From: Nemania diffusa
Taxonomy: Eukaryota > Ascomycota > Sordariomycetes > Xylariales > Xylariaceae
DNA length: 64,000 bases
NCBI GenBank assembly: GCA_038501195.1
Contig: JBBPUQ010000009.1
Location: 620,001-684,000 of the forward strand
Reading direction: 5' to 3'
Positions 1 through 11,532 of the stretch are shown here, in pieces; the stretch's first letter is position 1, and the number at the start of each line of letters is the position of its first letter. A program made the position numbers and the translations under genes. The notes under the pieces are model-generated. The model was given only the letters and a program-made list of their open reading frames with translations, was not told where the DNA came from and searched no databases.

Positions 1-1300
1 CATTCGGAAATTTCGCCTATCTCCAGCACGTTATACAGGGATCTCGAAGTAGACCATGGTTGGTTAAACTACAGTAGGCCGGTATTGCTACGTTTCAGTA
101 CTACTCACGCCTTCTTCTCATCCGCCTCTACTAGGGCTGGCCCGGAACTCGGGTCACATTTACCCTAAGTGTCATGCAACGATTCCACTGAACGTAGACG
201 ACACTATCGCGAGGGGACCATCGTCATCGTTGGAGCTATCTAACCATAACGAGGAACCCGCTCTATTACCAGGCGTTGTGGGCATGGCCTACTAGCTCGT
301 TCAAGGTGCAAGATCCGTTCGTCTTGAAGATCCTTTAAGCTCTTAACTATCTAAATTCGCCGAGTTCTTCTTGCCCAGGCTAACACGCCTAATTTCTAGG
401 TCTTATGCATAGTCCCTCATAGGGACGACAAATCAGGCTTGCCTCTACTGGCTGCCTGCAGTATACGGGGCACCTTATCATGGTTCTGGTCAGACAACTT
501 TCTATAACGCAATCCTCGTACCCTCAGCCTAATGGTTACCCTCTGCTTGCCGAAGCGAACCCCCCACCCTACATGTAGGTGGTAGGATGGGCGCGGGTTG
601 ATGTCCCAGGACCAGAGTCGACCTCCACCCGGTCCGTCATAGCCGTGGGCTATTACTTGGCATGGGTGGTAATATATAGCTCTTATCGGCTTCATACAGC
701 TTCGCCTTCACTGCGAGACTAACTTGGAGCCGCCTGGTATCTTGCCCACTCTCCTCCACATTGCGGTGTCTTTTCGGCCATCTGTACCCTCACATGTCGA
801 AACGCGTTGATCGTCACTGGGTTTAGCTATTCTAAGTCAGCCTCGCGTGGGCGGTGAAGTGTCCTGACGGGGCAAGTCTATCCTCCTTGCAACCCTAGGG
901 TCAACTGGGGCAATACCATCCAAACATCTCAGCACGCCATCCTACATATACAAGTATCTTCTTACATGCTTCAAAAAATATAATTTGGGTCTGCATTTAG
1001 TCACATCTCGGGTCATAGGACGCCGGAGTCGCTACCGTTCTTGGCAAACTCACCGGGTTCTATGGTTATATAGTGCTCATATGTTTCTCTTTCCCGCTAC
1101 TTATCGATGATCATTTCGATATTGCTGTTTATTTAAGTCTTGACACTATCCGTGTGTCTGTCTGTCTGTTTGATACCATTCCCCTTTAGTGACACGAACC
1201 AACTTGCCCTCTTACCTCTGGCCCCCTACCAAAACAAACAACCTCAACAATCCATAGTATTATCATAGCAAGACATCGATTACAGTCTTATTTACGTAGT
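1..1300. other. Unassigned left-edge segment without a recognised gene
   Basis: Base composition here is ordinary (around half G+C), unlike the RIP-mutated island. I do not recognise a protein family, rRNA or tRNA in it. The only open frame of note is on the minus strand at 417-695 (listed separately). The last ~300 bases (about 1000-1308) are pyrimidine-rich and AT-richer, with a CT-rich tract and short CAAC/AACAA stretches. They probably hold the promoter and 5' leader of the beta-glucosidase gene starting at 1309. Confidence 0.4.
417..695 (-). CDS. Unrecognised 92-codon open frame, possibly a gene fragment
   Basis: An ATG-initiated frame of 92 codons on the minus strand. The product is rich in Gly, Arg, His and Trp (for example a GPGGGRLWSW stretch near residues 21-30) and has no signal peptide or membrane segment. 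It does not look like low-complexity chance translation, but I cannot match it to a family. It has no obvious companion exon nearby and could be the remnant of a degraded mobile element or simply a chance frame. Confidence 0.2.
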   Translation of the reverse strand: MKPIRAIYYHPCQVIAHGYDGPGGGRLWSWDINPRPSYHLHVGWGVRFGKQRVTIRLRVRGLRYRKLSDQNHDKVPRILQAASRGKPDLSSL

Positions 1301-1308
1301 GAGACTCT

Positions 1309-4300
1309 ATGGAACGGCTATCTGTGACAATGGAGCCCCTTGACGATCAAGACTACGATGGGGTAGATCCCCTCTCCTCCCCATCCGATGGTTCCAATGT
1401 CACACCAGATACCGAGTATTCTCCTCCTGACAGTCCATTCCCAAAACAACGCCTTTTACAAGATAGCCGTTCGGCTGCGAGGACGAAGCTTGCTTCTCTG
1501 ACTATCGAAGAGAAGGTATGTGTAATAATGGGCACATCAGTATCAACAAGCTAAACGTACCACAGGTCTCCCTTCTCACTGCCGCAGACTTCTGGCGAAC
1601 AAAATCCATACCTGAAAAAGAAATACCAGCAATAAAGACCAGCGATGGGCCAAATGGTGCCCGCGGTGGCATTTTTGTGGGAGGCACAAAGGTTCGTATA
1701 ACAGTCTATGTCGCCATGTAATATTGCTAACAGTGATTAACATAGGCGGCTCTATTCCCATGTGGCATATCTTTAGCGGCCACCTGGAATAAAAACCTGC
1801 TTTATCAGGTCGGCCAACATCTAGCTGGCGAAGTTCAAGCAAGATCGGCGCAGGTTCTCCTCGCCCCGACTGTCTGCATGCACCGCCATCCACTAGGGGG
1901 CAGGAATTTCGAGTCGTTCTCGGAAGACCCTCTACTTACTGGAAAGCTGGCTTCTCAGTACATCAAGGGGCTGCAATCAAAGGGGGTTGCGGCTACTATT
2001 AAACGTCTGCTCATTTCTCCCTGGAAAGTGCTAAAAATGTAGACTAACGCACACCTAGATTTCGTCACAAATGAACAAGAGACGCATCGCCTCACTATCG
2101 ACTCATTGGTGATGGAGCGACCCTTAAGAGAGATATATCTACGCCCTTTTGAGATTGCTGTGCGAGAGGCCAATCCATGGGCCATCATGTCGTCTTACAA
2201 CCTCATCAATGGTGTTCATGCCGACATGAATACTCACACACTGAAAGACATTTTACGGGGCGAGTGGGGATACGACGGGTAAGCATACGGCATTTTCAAT
2301 TATGAAAAAAACTTAGAATTAACTAGCTGTGTCAGTACGGTGATGTCAGATTGGGGAGGCATCAACTCGACAGTAGAATCAATCAAGGCAGGCTGCGATA
2401 TCGAGTTTCCCTATTCGACGAAATGGCGCTTCGAAAAAGTGCTGAAGGCCATTGAAACCGGCGAGCTCAGTGTAGACGACATCAACAGAGCTGCAGAGAA
2501 CGTACTAACGCTCGTCGAACGGACAAAAGGAGACGACATGTCGGCCGAAGAGCCGGAGAGGCAAGAAGATAGAGAGGACACCCGCGCGCTTATCCGCGCA
2601 GCCGGTGTTGAAGGCCTAACTTTATTAAAGAACGATGGCGGCATATTGCCTATTAACCCGAAGACGGCCAAGATCGCCGTTATTGGGCCGAATGCTAATA
2701 GGGCTATCGCCGGTGGTGGTGGCAGCGCTAGCCTTAACCCATATTACAACACACTTCCTCTAGACAGCATCAAGCGTGCTGCCCATGGGGAGGTGATATA
2801 TGCCAAGGGGTGCCACATATACAAATGGCTCCCGGTGGCGTCGCCGCTCTGCACCGATAAGTCTGGGAAGCCGGGCGTGACGTTGGAATGGTTCAGCGGA
2901 GACAAATTCCACGGCGATGTTATTGTCACGCAACGCAGAACTAACACAGACCTCTTCCTCTGGGACTCGGCGCCGTTAGAACAACTCGGACCCGAGTGGT
3001 CGGCGGTCGCGACGACATATCTCACACCGGTCTCATCGGGGAAGCATACGATTAGCTTCATGAGCGTCGGCCCGGGCAAGCTCTATCTCGACGGGGAACT
3101 CGCCCTCGATCTCTGGAACTGGACCGAGGAAGGCGAGGCGATGTTCGATGGCTCCATCGATTATATGGTTGATGTTGCCATGACTGCCGGTAAGGCTGTC
3201 GAGCTCCGCGTGGAGATGACAAATGAGCTCCGCCCCGTTTCCAAGCAGAAGGAGTTCAACATGACGCACAAGTATGGCGGGTGCCGCATCGGGTTCAAAG
3301 AAGAAGACCAAGTCGACTACTTACAAGAAGCCGTGGACGCTGCCGCACAAGCCGATGTCGCCGTCGTCATCGTCGGCCTCGACGCCGAGTGGGAATCGGA
3401 AGGTTACGATCGACAGACGATGGACTTGCCCTCAGACGGAAGCCAAGATAGACTTGTCCAGGCAGTCCTCAAAGCCAACCCCCGCACGGTCGTCGTCAAC
3501 CAATCCGGCTCGCCCGTGACCATGCCTTGGGCGGACGACGTCCCTGCCATCATTCAAGCGTGGTACCAAGGCCAAGAAGCCGGTAACGCGCTAGCCGACG
3601 TCCTCTTCGGTCTACAGAACCCAAGCGGCAAACTCCCGGTACGTCTCACCACACATGCTCCCCTCCCCCCCAACTCACAGCCCCCGCTAATCCCACCCAC
3701 CAGTCCACCTTCCCCCGCAAGCTCGAAGACACGCCCGCCTACCACAACTGGCCCGGCGAGAACCTGCGCGTGCTCTACGGCGAGGGGCTCTTCATCGGCT
3801 ACCGGCACTACGACCGGGCCAAGGTGGCGCCCCTGTTCCCCTTCGGGCACGGGCTGTCGTACACGACGTTCGAGTACGGGCGGCCCTCGCTCAGCCGCAG
3901 GGCGCTCACGGCGTCGGCGCCGCTGCACCTCGTCATGGCCGTCACCAACACGGGGTCGGCGGCCGGCGCCGAGACGGTGCAGGTGTACGTCCGCGACGAG
4001 AGGGCGGCGCTGCCGCGCCCCGAGAAGGAGCTCGTCGCCTTCGAGAAGGTCGCCCTCGAGCCCGACGAGACCAGGCACATCACCGTGCCCCTCGACAAGT
4101 ACGCCGTCGGCTACTACGACCCCGCGCGCTCGGCGTGGGTCGCCGAGGAGGGCGTGTTCAAGGTGCTTATTGGCGCGTCGGCTGGGGATATTAGGTATGT
4201 GCCTTTCCCCTTTCTTCCGTTTTTTTTTCTCGAGAAAAGGAAACTAACTGTTTCGCCTGCTAGACACTCGGTCACGTTCGAGGTCAAGGAGTCGTTCACC

Positions 4301-4312
4301 TGGGTATTCTAA
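1309..4312 (+). CDS. GH3 beta-glucosidase with PA14 insert, seven exons
   Basis: Hydrolyses terminal beta-glucosyl residues from cellobiose and other beta-glucosides. Deduced exons: 1309-1515, 1566-1691, 1746-2004, 2059-2278, 2336-3638, 3704-4194, 4264-4312 (2655 nt, 884 aa). All joins keep frame; introns are 50-69 nt, and intron 3 has a GACTAAC branch site. GH3 landmarks in order: LTIEEK (residues 63-68); SDGPNGARG; the substrate-binding RHPLGGRNFESFSEDP; and the nucleophile in VMSDWGG, Asp276. A PA14 carbohydrate-binding insert (about residues 440-592) splits the second catalytic domain. After it comes the conserved EWESEGYDR (about 622-630), with the probable acid/base Glu, and a C-terminal fibronectin-III-like domain from about 760. 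There is no signal peptide, so the enzyme is probably intracellular, like other PA14-type fungal BGLs. The ATG at 1330 (codon 8) has a better -3 A/+4 G context than 1309 and may be the true start. Confidence 0.93.
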
Positions 4313-5468
4313 TCGCATGCCCGCTCACTCTCCGTTGCTAGATTGGGTCGATCTCGATAAATTAGATCCTACACTCAATTATCTAGATATGCCCATAAGA
4401 AGAAGAATAAGGAGAGATAATCCTTATTAGAGATGATATATGTAAGACGCTCATTTTCGGGTAGCTGGTATTTACGTGGTTGCATGGCTATGGCTGGGTT
4501 GGACAACTTGCTCTGGCAGATTGTGATTAATGGTTGTTTTTTAATGATATTAGCTATTTGGGAAACTTGGTCGGAGGATGGATGGGATGGATATTGTTGG
4601 GTTCATATTCCCCCGGAAACTAGCATTCTTGCTCTATTACTATTTATTTGCGATCTGCAGTGTATTCGAAAGTTGTGATCGTGCTCTTCAAGGTTTGCAT
4701 TTGCTGAAGATCGCATGCTTTTTATGACGATGTTGGCCTAGAAGGTCAATCTGTTATATTATTCCATTTTATTATAGATCACTCATTGGTGAAATGATCG
4801 CTTGCCTGACATCGTACCACGGAGGCTGGCTGTTTAAGTTATAGCTATTCCATACCTGATACCATCACTTCTTTAATGTTTGAAACAGAGCTGAGAATCG
4901 CTTACCTCGAGTATAGCTTAAAAAGAAACCGTCTTATCGTGACCAGAGCTGTTAAAATGAATCTGAAAAATATCATAAAAGTGTCTTAAAAAAATATTCA
5001 AATATGATATACCTACCGAGTACCTGCGTCTATACTGTGGTATGGATTTAAGTGTCACTATATAGACACTGTGCATATAGTCAGGCGTGTCAGGGTATGA
5101 TACAGTTGTATTGTACGCTATACATAATACCTATCATTATAACTATTGCGCACTGTATCGGGCAGCTCAACCTATGTATAGCCCAGCCCAGCCCAGCCCA
5201 GCCCAGGTACCTGCCAGAACACATCACCAACATTATTAGACTATGTAGCATCCACATTTAATGAGTTCTACAAATGCATGATTGTTTATACCTATACAAT
5301 AACTTCTTCAATAACAAGCCCTCGACAAGTAATTTATTCCACCAATCAATCAGGCATCCCAAATAACAACATACCATACCTATCACTCGATCCAACTGCG
5401 CAGACCCAAACCAAGACCCAGACCCAGACCAGGCTCGTCGTCGTCGATCGTCGTCGGTCGTCACATTA
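4313..5468. other. Intergenic spacer between beta-glucosidase and phosphoesterase
   Basis: AT-richer spacer with no convincing gene. It contains the 3' end of the beta-glucosidase transcript and, towards its right end, a perfect (GCCCA)5 microsatellite at 5181-5205. Short CCCAGA and CGTCGT repeats at about 5403-5460 lie immediately upstream of the next gene and may be in its 5' leader. Small open frames here are short and lack coding character. Confidence 0.5.
5181..5205. repeat. (GCCCA)5 microsatellite
   Basis: Five perfect tandem copies of the pentamer GCCCA, followed by GGTACC. It lies about 290 bp upstream of the phosphoesterase start codon. Confidence 0.9.
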
Positions 5469-5510
5469 ATGGCTGCCCGGCTAGAAGGTCATGGCGCGGC
5501 CATCTTATAG
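5469..5510 (+). promoter_or_regulatory. Upstream ORF overlapping the phosphoesterase start codon
   Basis: An ATG 22 nt before the chosen start (5491) opens a 13-codon frame ending in TAG at 5508-5510, inside the main ORF and out of frame with it. The upstream ATG has T at -3 (weak) and G at +4, while the main ATG has G at -3 and G at +4. Leaky scanning could therefore still reach the main start. If the transcript starts upstream of 5469, this overlapping uORF would lower translation. The 5' end of the mRNA is not visible in the sequence, so this is an inference. Confidence 0.4.
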
Positions 5511-7747
5511 GACCTACGGGTCCGCCAACTACACGCCTAACTCGCACGACCCGAGCGCCTCTATCTGGGACGAGATCATGGCCGGCTCGAGGAGCATGGT
5601 GCGGCGGGCGTGGACCTACGGCAACGGCCGCGGCCGCCATACCGCCTGGCACATCGCCGTGAAAGGAGGCCACCAGCTGAGGCGCAACATGGTGCGCCGT
5701 CGCCTCCTCAGCTTCCCACATCTACTGGTTGCGCTCTGGATCCTTGTGCTGCTCTGGGGCGAGAGGTGGACTTTTGCTACTAAGGTCAATCATTGCGACT
5801 GGGATCATTGGGAAGATTGGGTAAGCCAGGCCTCCTTACTCCCCGACTATTTGTTCTGTTCTGTGCATTGGGGACAGAGAAAGCCTCATGGTGATTATGA
5901 GGCGATGCTAAAACCTGACTAACGACTAATGTCCTGAATATTAGCCTTCGGGTGCAACACCCCATCGACTTGTCTTCGTCGCCGATCCCCAGCTCATCGA
6001 TCCTCATTCATACCCCGGCCGACCATGGCCCATCAACCCCATAACTATGCGCATTACCGATAATTACATGAGGAGATCTTATATACAGGTGCAGAAGATC
6101 CTACATCCAGACACCGTCATGTTCCTGGGTGATCTGTTCGATGGCGGGAGGGAGTGGAAGACGGCACACGGAAACTTCGACGACCCGGAATGGGCCAAGG
6201 GCCATCGACCCGCCAACGAGGCAAAATATGTGAAGCAGTGGAACAAGAAATATGGCGAGAAATACTGGCTTAAGGAGTACGCGAGGTTCGGCCGGATATT
6301 CTTGGACAATTGGATCTGGGGAGGCACCATCCCCGCGCCGTTCCAGCGAGGCCGTAAGCTCATCTCGAGCTTACCCGGGAACCATGATCTGGGCTTCGGG
6401 GCCTTGGTCAAACTACCGGTACGGCAGCGATTTAATGCCTATTTCGGAGAGACAAACAGGGTCGACGTCATCGGGAATCACACATTTGTTTCCGTGGACG
6501 CCGTCTCCTTAAGCGCCGGCACGTCTAAAATGAAAGACAAGGTCGACTTAAAAGATATATATCAGCCGGTACATGACTTTTTAGATGAAGTCCAGGCTAC
6601 GAAGCGACGCGCTGTACAAAAAGAATTGCGCTTCTGGAGAGGTGAGGTGGAGGAAATCGCCCAAGAACATAGAGTAGAGGAACTTGACAGCGCAGACTTC
6701 AGCAATCTACCCACGATCGACCCAGGCGAGGGCGCCACTGATTTTCCCACTATCCTCCTAACCCACGTCCCGTTATATCGCGACCCCGGGACGCCCTGTG
6801 GCCCGATGCGCGAACATTGGCCACCCACCAAGCCAGCCAAGGGACAGGCCGGCCCCGTGATCCCAGACCACCGCAACGCCATCAGCGTGTCGAGCGGGTA
6901 CCAGTACCAGAACGTGCTCAGCGACGAGGACTCGATCAAGCTCATCAAGACCATCGGCAACGTGATCCACGTCTTCTCGGGCGACGACCACGACTACTGC
7001 GAGGTCGTGCACTCGGCGCAGAAGGACAACGTCCGCGAGATCACCGTCAAGAGCTTCAGCATGGCCATGGGCGTCCTCAAGCCCGGCTTCCAGATGGTCT
7101 CGCTGTACAACCCCGTCGACGCGCAGGGCGCCCCCCTCGCCAGCGCCTCGGGCCGCACCATGCAGACACACATGTGTCTCCTCCCCGATCAATTATCCAT
7201 GTTCCTGACCTACGCCGTCCTCGGCGCGCTCTCCATCCTCGCCCTCATCGCGCGCGCGGCCCTCGTGCCCGCCCTCCACCTCCAGCCCTTCGCCCTCGGA
7301 CCCCTACACGCCGCGCCATCCGCCGTGCTCCCCGTCTTCAAGGCCAAGGCTGACGACGATGAAGACGACGAAACCCACTACGACTCCACCATGTCGTCCG
7401 CCACGGCAGCATCCAGCCTCCCCTCAGCCCGCTTCGCAGCGTCGCGCACGAGGTCCTACGAGGGACGCAACGGGAGCGCCGCCGCAGCGGCGAAGGACAA
7501 GGGGAACGGCAGCGGCAACGGCAAGACGGGACCCGGGAAATGGGGCTGGGCGCAGACCCGCGGGCCGCGCATCCAGATCCGCAGGGACATGTACTACGAC
7601 GGGAAGCTCCGCGGGGACCCCTGGCGGCCCGCGGCCGCGCGGCCGCGCACCGCGCTCAAGGTCGTCGCCGAGGAGATCTGGACGTCGTGCTGGAGGGTCG
7701 TTTGGATGGTCGTGCTGGTTTACGGGTGGTTTGCTTGGTTGGGGTGA
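5491..7747 (+). CDS. Cdc1/Ted1-type metallophosphodiesterase (GPI-anchor remodelling), two exons
   Basis: Membrane metallophosphoesterase of the Cdc1/Ted1/MPPE1 family, whose members remove ethanolamine-phosphate side groups from GPI anchors in the ER. Exons 5491-5820 and 5945-7747; the 124-nt intron (5821-5944) is phase 0 and has a CTAAC-like branch. The product is 710 aa. An N-terminal hydrophobic segment (about residues 72-95) anchors the protein. The metal-binding motifs of the calcineurin-like fold follow: VADPQL after the intron, GDLFDGG (about 172-178), GNHD (255-258), THVP (His384) and GDDHDYC (456-462). One or two further hydrophobic segments lie near residues 530-560. A low-complexity Ser/Ala/Gly-rich cytosolic stretch and a last hydrophobic segment at the C-terminus follow. 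The family match is clear; the choice between a Cdc1-like and a Ted1-like role is not. Confidence 0.9.
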
Positions 7748-9555
7748 GGGGGCTCGGACCATGGAGAGGGGGCTGCGTGTGAAAATATAATGGTGGCGGC
7801 GTGTATTAATACCCCCTTGGGGGATCCGCGGTAGATAGATAGTGGGAGAGGGTGTAATTATTATTGTTTATTTACGTGTTTAGCTGTTTGTCTATCTATT
7901 TATGCATGAGGCTTGGGTTGTGCTGTTTGGCTTGGTGAGATCGAGTTTGTGACTGGATGTGCGTTGAGACGAGATCTGGGTGAGGTTTGCTCACTGCTGT
8001 CATTCCAGTTATATCTGCGCATCTCGGTTTTACCTACATACTACCAGGCGTTGAAGAGTTAGCATTAAGAATCTATAGCTTAGTCTTACTCATAAACCTG
8101 ATAGATAGCTTGTTAGAGGTAAACGTTCATTATATCCAAGTTAGAAATTAGTTAACAACTATAGTGTAACGTAGCGCTTATACAAGCTGCTTATTTCCCT
8201 ATCTACTTCTCTATAATAGAATATTATATCGACAGGAAAACCAAAAGAGTGGAAGAACAAAAGGAGGAGCAAGTAGGGGAGCAGAGCACAACGCGTTGAC
8301 AAGCCAGGTCTATTAGCTAAATAAACTAAGGCCTACTAGGTCGGTGTAAGGAGTCGTTTTATACACATTTAAGTCGCTTCTCTAAATTAAGACGTAGATA
8401 TAATAAAACCGGGATATAGGAGTCAGTAAGATATGTAGTGTAAAAGGTGCGTCAGTACTTATTTGGTCAGTTTATATGATGTTACTATACTACTGTCTAC
8501 TCTCCCCTTAAGCCACAGCCTCGTCACCGCAAGAAATAACGGAATGGAATAATCAATAGGCAGTCGTCTGTTTGCCCCGAGATTTGCCATTGTTAGGTTG
8601 CTGACCATTTGTGAGGCTCACGATTTATGCTGCGCTACCTGTATTCATGTAATTATAGTTGTACTATAGATGCGTCGTGTTAAGTTCAACGTACCATAAA
8701 ATTTTATTCTATCTTGTCTCTTCGATACCGTCGATGTCTAAATCCTAGACATAACCGCGCAGTCCACAATTATCCGCTTCCGAGCAAGTGATATTACCAA
8801 CTTCTTTCTATCACTCGAGTCTCGAGCCCGTATGTCTAGTAAGCTAGAGACAAAATTATATCGAAATTATGGGTACAACCGAACGAATACATAAACATCA
8901 CAGATCGCGACAGACGGGGCTGAAATTATAGAGTTGAAGATAATAAACAATAAGTCTTTATTTAATCGTCGAATCTATTCGACTAGATGAGTAATATTGA
9001 TGACGACGTCGATGATGGTGAGATCACTCAGAACGTCTACCCCCAAGTCATGATACAGATATATAAGGACTTCCTCTGGAAGTAGGGATGAACAGACCGG
9101 ATCAGGCTCGCCTCAGACATTAAGCACGTTGTCCAGCACAAAAACAAGCCGAGCAGATGGTACATGCCGTGCGGGCTTTAACAACACATGACCGAAAACT
9201 GGCGCCGCGACTACTGCACATTAGAGGAGCCTCCCTGATAGATAAAAACCTCATGATAGAGATGTCAACGCGAGCCCGTCACTTCTTTTGAAGGGGGCTG
9301 GCTATTTGACGCCAAAACCTAGCCTGGTATCCCGTGTGAAAAAACACCCGCCCCTTTGTGAACCCGAGTGACCCCCAAAATTCCAATGTACGCCGACCCA
9401 TCCAACTCCGGCGCTGGTATAGTGATGATAAGTATATTTCGTAAAAAAAACAAGACATATGCGAATGAAGGGTTTATCGAGTGAAACGATAGGCCTTGGC
9501 AAAGACGTGTGAATAACCGCTTTGCATGCAAGTCGTGGGAAAATGAGTAGCGATA
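7748..9555. other. Intergenic spacer, partly AT-rich, with a decayed reading frame
   Basis: No intact gene. About 8050-8970 is AT-rich. About 8230-8530 has a patchwork of moderately GC-rich and AT-rich words that could be an old repeat or LTR relic, but I could not define ends or a second copy in the window. The 8987-9292 stretch reads like a broken coding sequence (separate entry). The right end would hold the 3' UTR of the sugar transporter. Confidence 0.4.
8987..9292 (+). pseudogene. Possible decayed coding sequence with three in-frame stops
   Basis: One frame from the ATG at 8987 reads with mixed, protein-like composition for about 100 codons to a TGA at 9290-9292. It is interrupted by TAG at 9083-9085, TGA at 9089-9091 and TAA at 9179-9181. 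The start is acidic (IDDDVDDGE), and the later part contains HKNKPSRWYMPCG and THDRKLAPRLLHIRGASLID. I do not recognise the family. It may be a pseudogene or a domesticated-element remnant; a chance frame is also possible. Confidence 0.3.
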
Positions 9556-11532
9556 TCAGTAGCTGAAATCAACATTACTTAATCCCAACTCGCGGATGGC
9601 CTTATCCTCTTCCGATTCGCTATTTTCCGTGTGATTTTCCGTCGTTTGTATCGTTTGTATACTCGTATCAGTTACGGTTGACCCTGTCCTCGGGGGTTCA
9701 AACTCATTTTCAGGCAGTGGGATGCCACTGTCAGCGAATCCTTCATCACGTATCTGCTGAAAGCTCCAACTCGGTTCGAAGCCCTTGCTCTTCCATGCCA
9801 GGTGGACTCTCTCGTACATCTCGTCGATCTGTTCCAGACTAATCTTGCTCGTTTCATAAACCATACAATAGACGAAGACAGCCCCGAGAATACAAAAGGC
9901 TCCCCAAAGGAAGAAGACCTTGGATCCGAGAGAGGCAGACCCGGTACCTTCCTCGACGAGAAATGGCGTTCCGTATGCAATACCGAAGTTGAGTAACCAG
10001 TTTGATGCCGTAGATATGGACATGGATTTCGCTCGAACCTTGAGAGGGTAGATCTCCGACGTGACCACCCAAGCGACCGGACCCCAGGAAGCAGCATAGA
10101 AGAAGACGAAAAAAGAGAGGAAAACAATGAGTAGCTTCGCAACCAATCCTTTCATATCATAAGCAACCGTCGAGAAAATGGCGATAACCAGCTGGCAGAT
10201 AGCCATCCCTATGGACCCAACGATCAAAAGCTTTCGGCGACCCCAGGTCTCGACTACAAATAGGCCCGGGACCGTAGAGACGACGTTGATGACGTTAAGG
10301 ACTAGAGAGATGGTGAAGGGGTTGTTGACACCGGCGCCGAGAAAGAACGTAGTACCGTAATACATGATAAAATTGATGCCAGTAAGCTGCTGAAGCATCT
10401 GAAGCCCACAACCAGTTAGAATCCGACGACCCAGGTGTGGAGAGCCCATGAAGACGTCACGGTATGACGCGCTACTAAGCGCGAGTTCATATTCGTGGTT
10501 TGCTTCAATCTCTGCGAGTTCTTCAACGAGGGCCGGATGCGTAATATCGAGGCGTCGAAGGCGACTGAGTGCTAGACTAGCAGCGAGTTTGTCACCACGT
10601 TTGATGAGATATCGCGGTGTTTCTGGTAAGACGAGAAGACCAAGACTGAGAATCACGGCCCAAGTAAGCTGAAGGCCGAAAGGAATCTGATATGCCGCAG
10701 CGCCAGGTAGTTGGTAGGTTAATTGATTAACGATAGACGCGGCTAACAAACCAACGGTAATGGAAAACTGGTATGCGCAAACGAGTGTCCCACGTATCCA
10801 TTTTGGAGCCATCTCCGACTGGTAGAGCGGAACGAGAACAGACACGGACCCAACTCCAACACCGGCCAAAAATCTAGACAATCAATTCATGTCAACGCAA
10901 GCGCCTTCCAGCAACATTCGATTCCGGATTGAGACATACCTCCCAGCCAACAATAACGGGAGAGCGTTAGCGGTGACCTGGAATATAACACCGAGAATGA
11001 ATACGCCGATAGATGCGATGATGGACAGTCGGCGGCCAATCCAATCACCGAAGGGCGCAGAGAGCAGGGAGCCGGCGAACGTTCCTGCACTGAGGATGGC
11101 TACGGTGATGGATATCTGGTCGGGTTTGAGTGCGAGCAGGCCCTTATCGTCTCGGAAGCCGGTACTGAATTGGTCCTTGAAGGACCTCATGGCGAGAATA
11201 CCATTGATGGTGCTGTAGCGGAGGAGACAGGTCAGCGCGCAAGTAGTGATGGCATATAGCATGGGAAGAGGAGGGATGCATATCGACAGGCGAGACGAGG
11301 CGAGAGAACGTAAGAGCGCAACCGCCGCAGTAATTCATTCGACGGTAGTTATTTATTCTATACAGTATAAAACAAGTCGTATGGGTTAGACATTAGTGTA
11401 GATATTAGATACTCACCCAGTATCGTAACCGAACAAAACTCCGCCGGTCGCTACGAATAGGCCGACCATGATAGCCGGCGCAGAGGACCCGGCGACATTG
11501 TCCGGTTTGTGCCAGCCCATGGCTATCGCCAT
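9556..11532 (-). CDS. MFS sugar transporter (RCO3/HXT-like), three exons
   Basis: Plasma-membrane monosaccharide transporter of the sugar porter family. Exons (minus strand) 11532-11417, 11212-10940 and 10873-9556 encode 568 aa; the introns are 204 and 66 nt with canonical GT-AG ends. The start ATG at 11532 has an excellent CACCATGG context. The N-terminus (MGWHKPDNVAGSSAPAI, then GGVLFGYDTG) closely resembles the Neurospora RCO3 glucose sensor/transporter group. Sugar-porter signatures present: GYDTG-TINGILAM across intron 1, DWIGRR, AGRFLAGVGVG across intron 2, PETPRYL, QQLTGINF, ETWGRRKL, and the PETK-like YETSKISLEQIDEMYE at the end of TM12. The ~100-residue C-terminal tail is hydrophilic and acidic with TGSTVTDTSIQT. 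Whether it transports high-affinity glucose or also senses it cannot be told from sequence. Confidence 0.93.

Noticed and set aside
1..960. Possible ribosomal RNA fragment (a word like AAGAACTCGGCGAA on the minus strand)
   Set aside because: A single short word matches; none of the universally conserved SSU or LSU blocks could be found around it.
3554..4078. 174-codon minus-strand frame within the beta-glucosidase gene
   Set aside because: Antisense shadow in GC-rich coding DNA; the + strand frame carries the conserved GH3 sequence.
3642..4247. Read-through of beta-glucosidase exon 5 into a Pro/Arg/Ser-rich tail
   Set aside because: This is intron 5 plus the wrong frame of exon 6; splicing at 3638/3704 restores GH3 sequence (STFPRKLEDTPAYHNWPGEN).
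6773..7353. Long alternative frames on both strands inside the phosphoesterase gene
   Set aside because: GC-rich shadow frames (Arg/His/Pro-rich) opposite or offset to a frame with clear metallophosphoesterase motifs.
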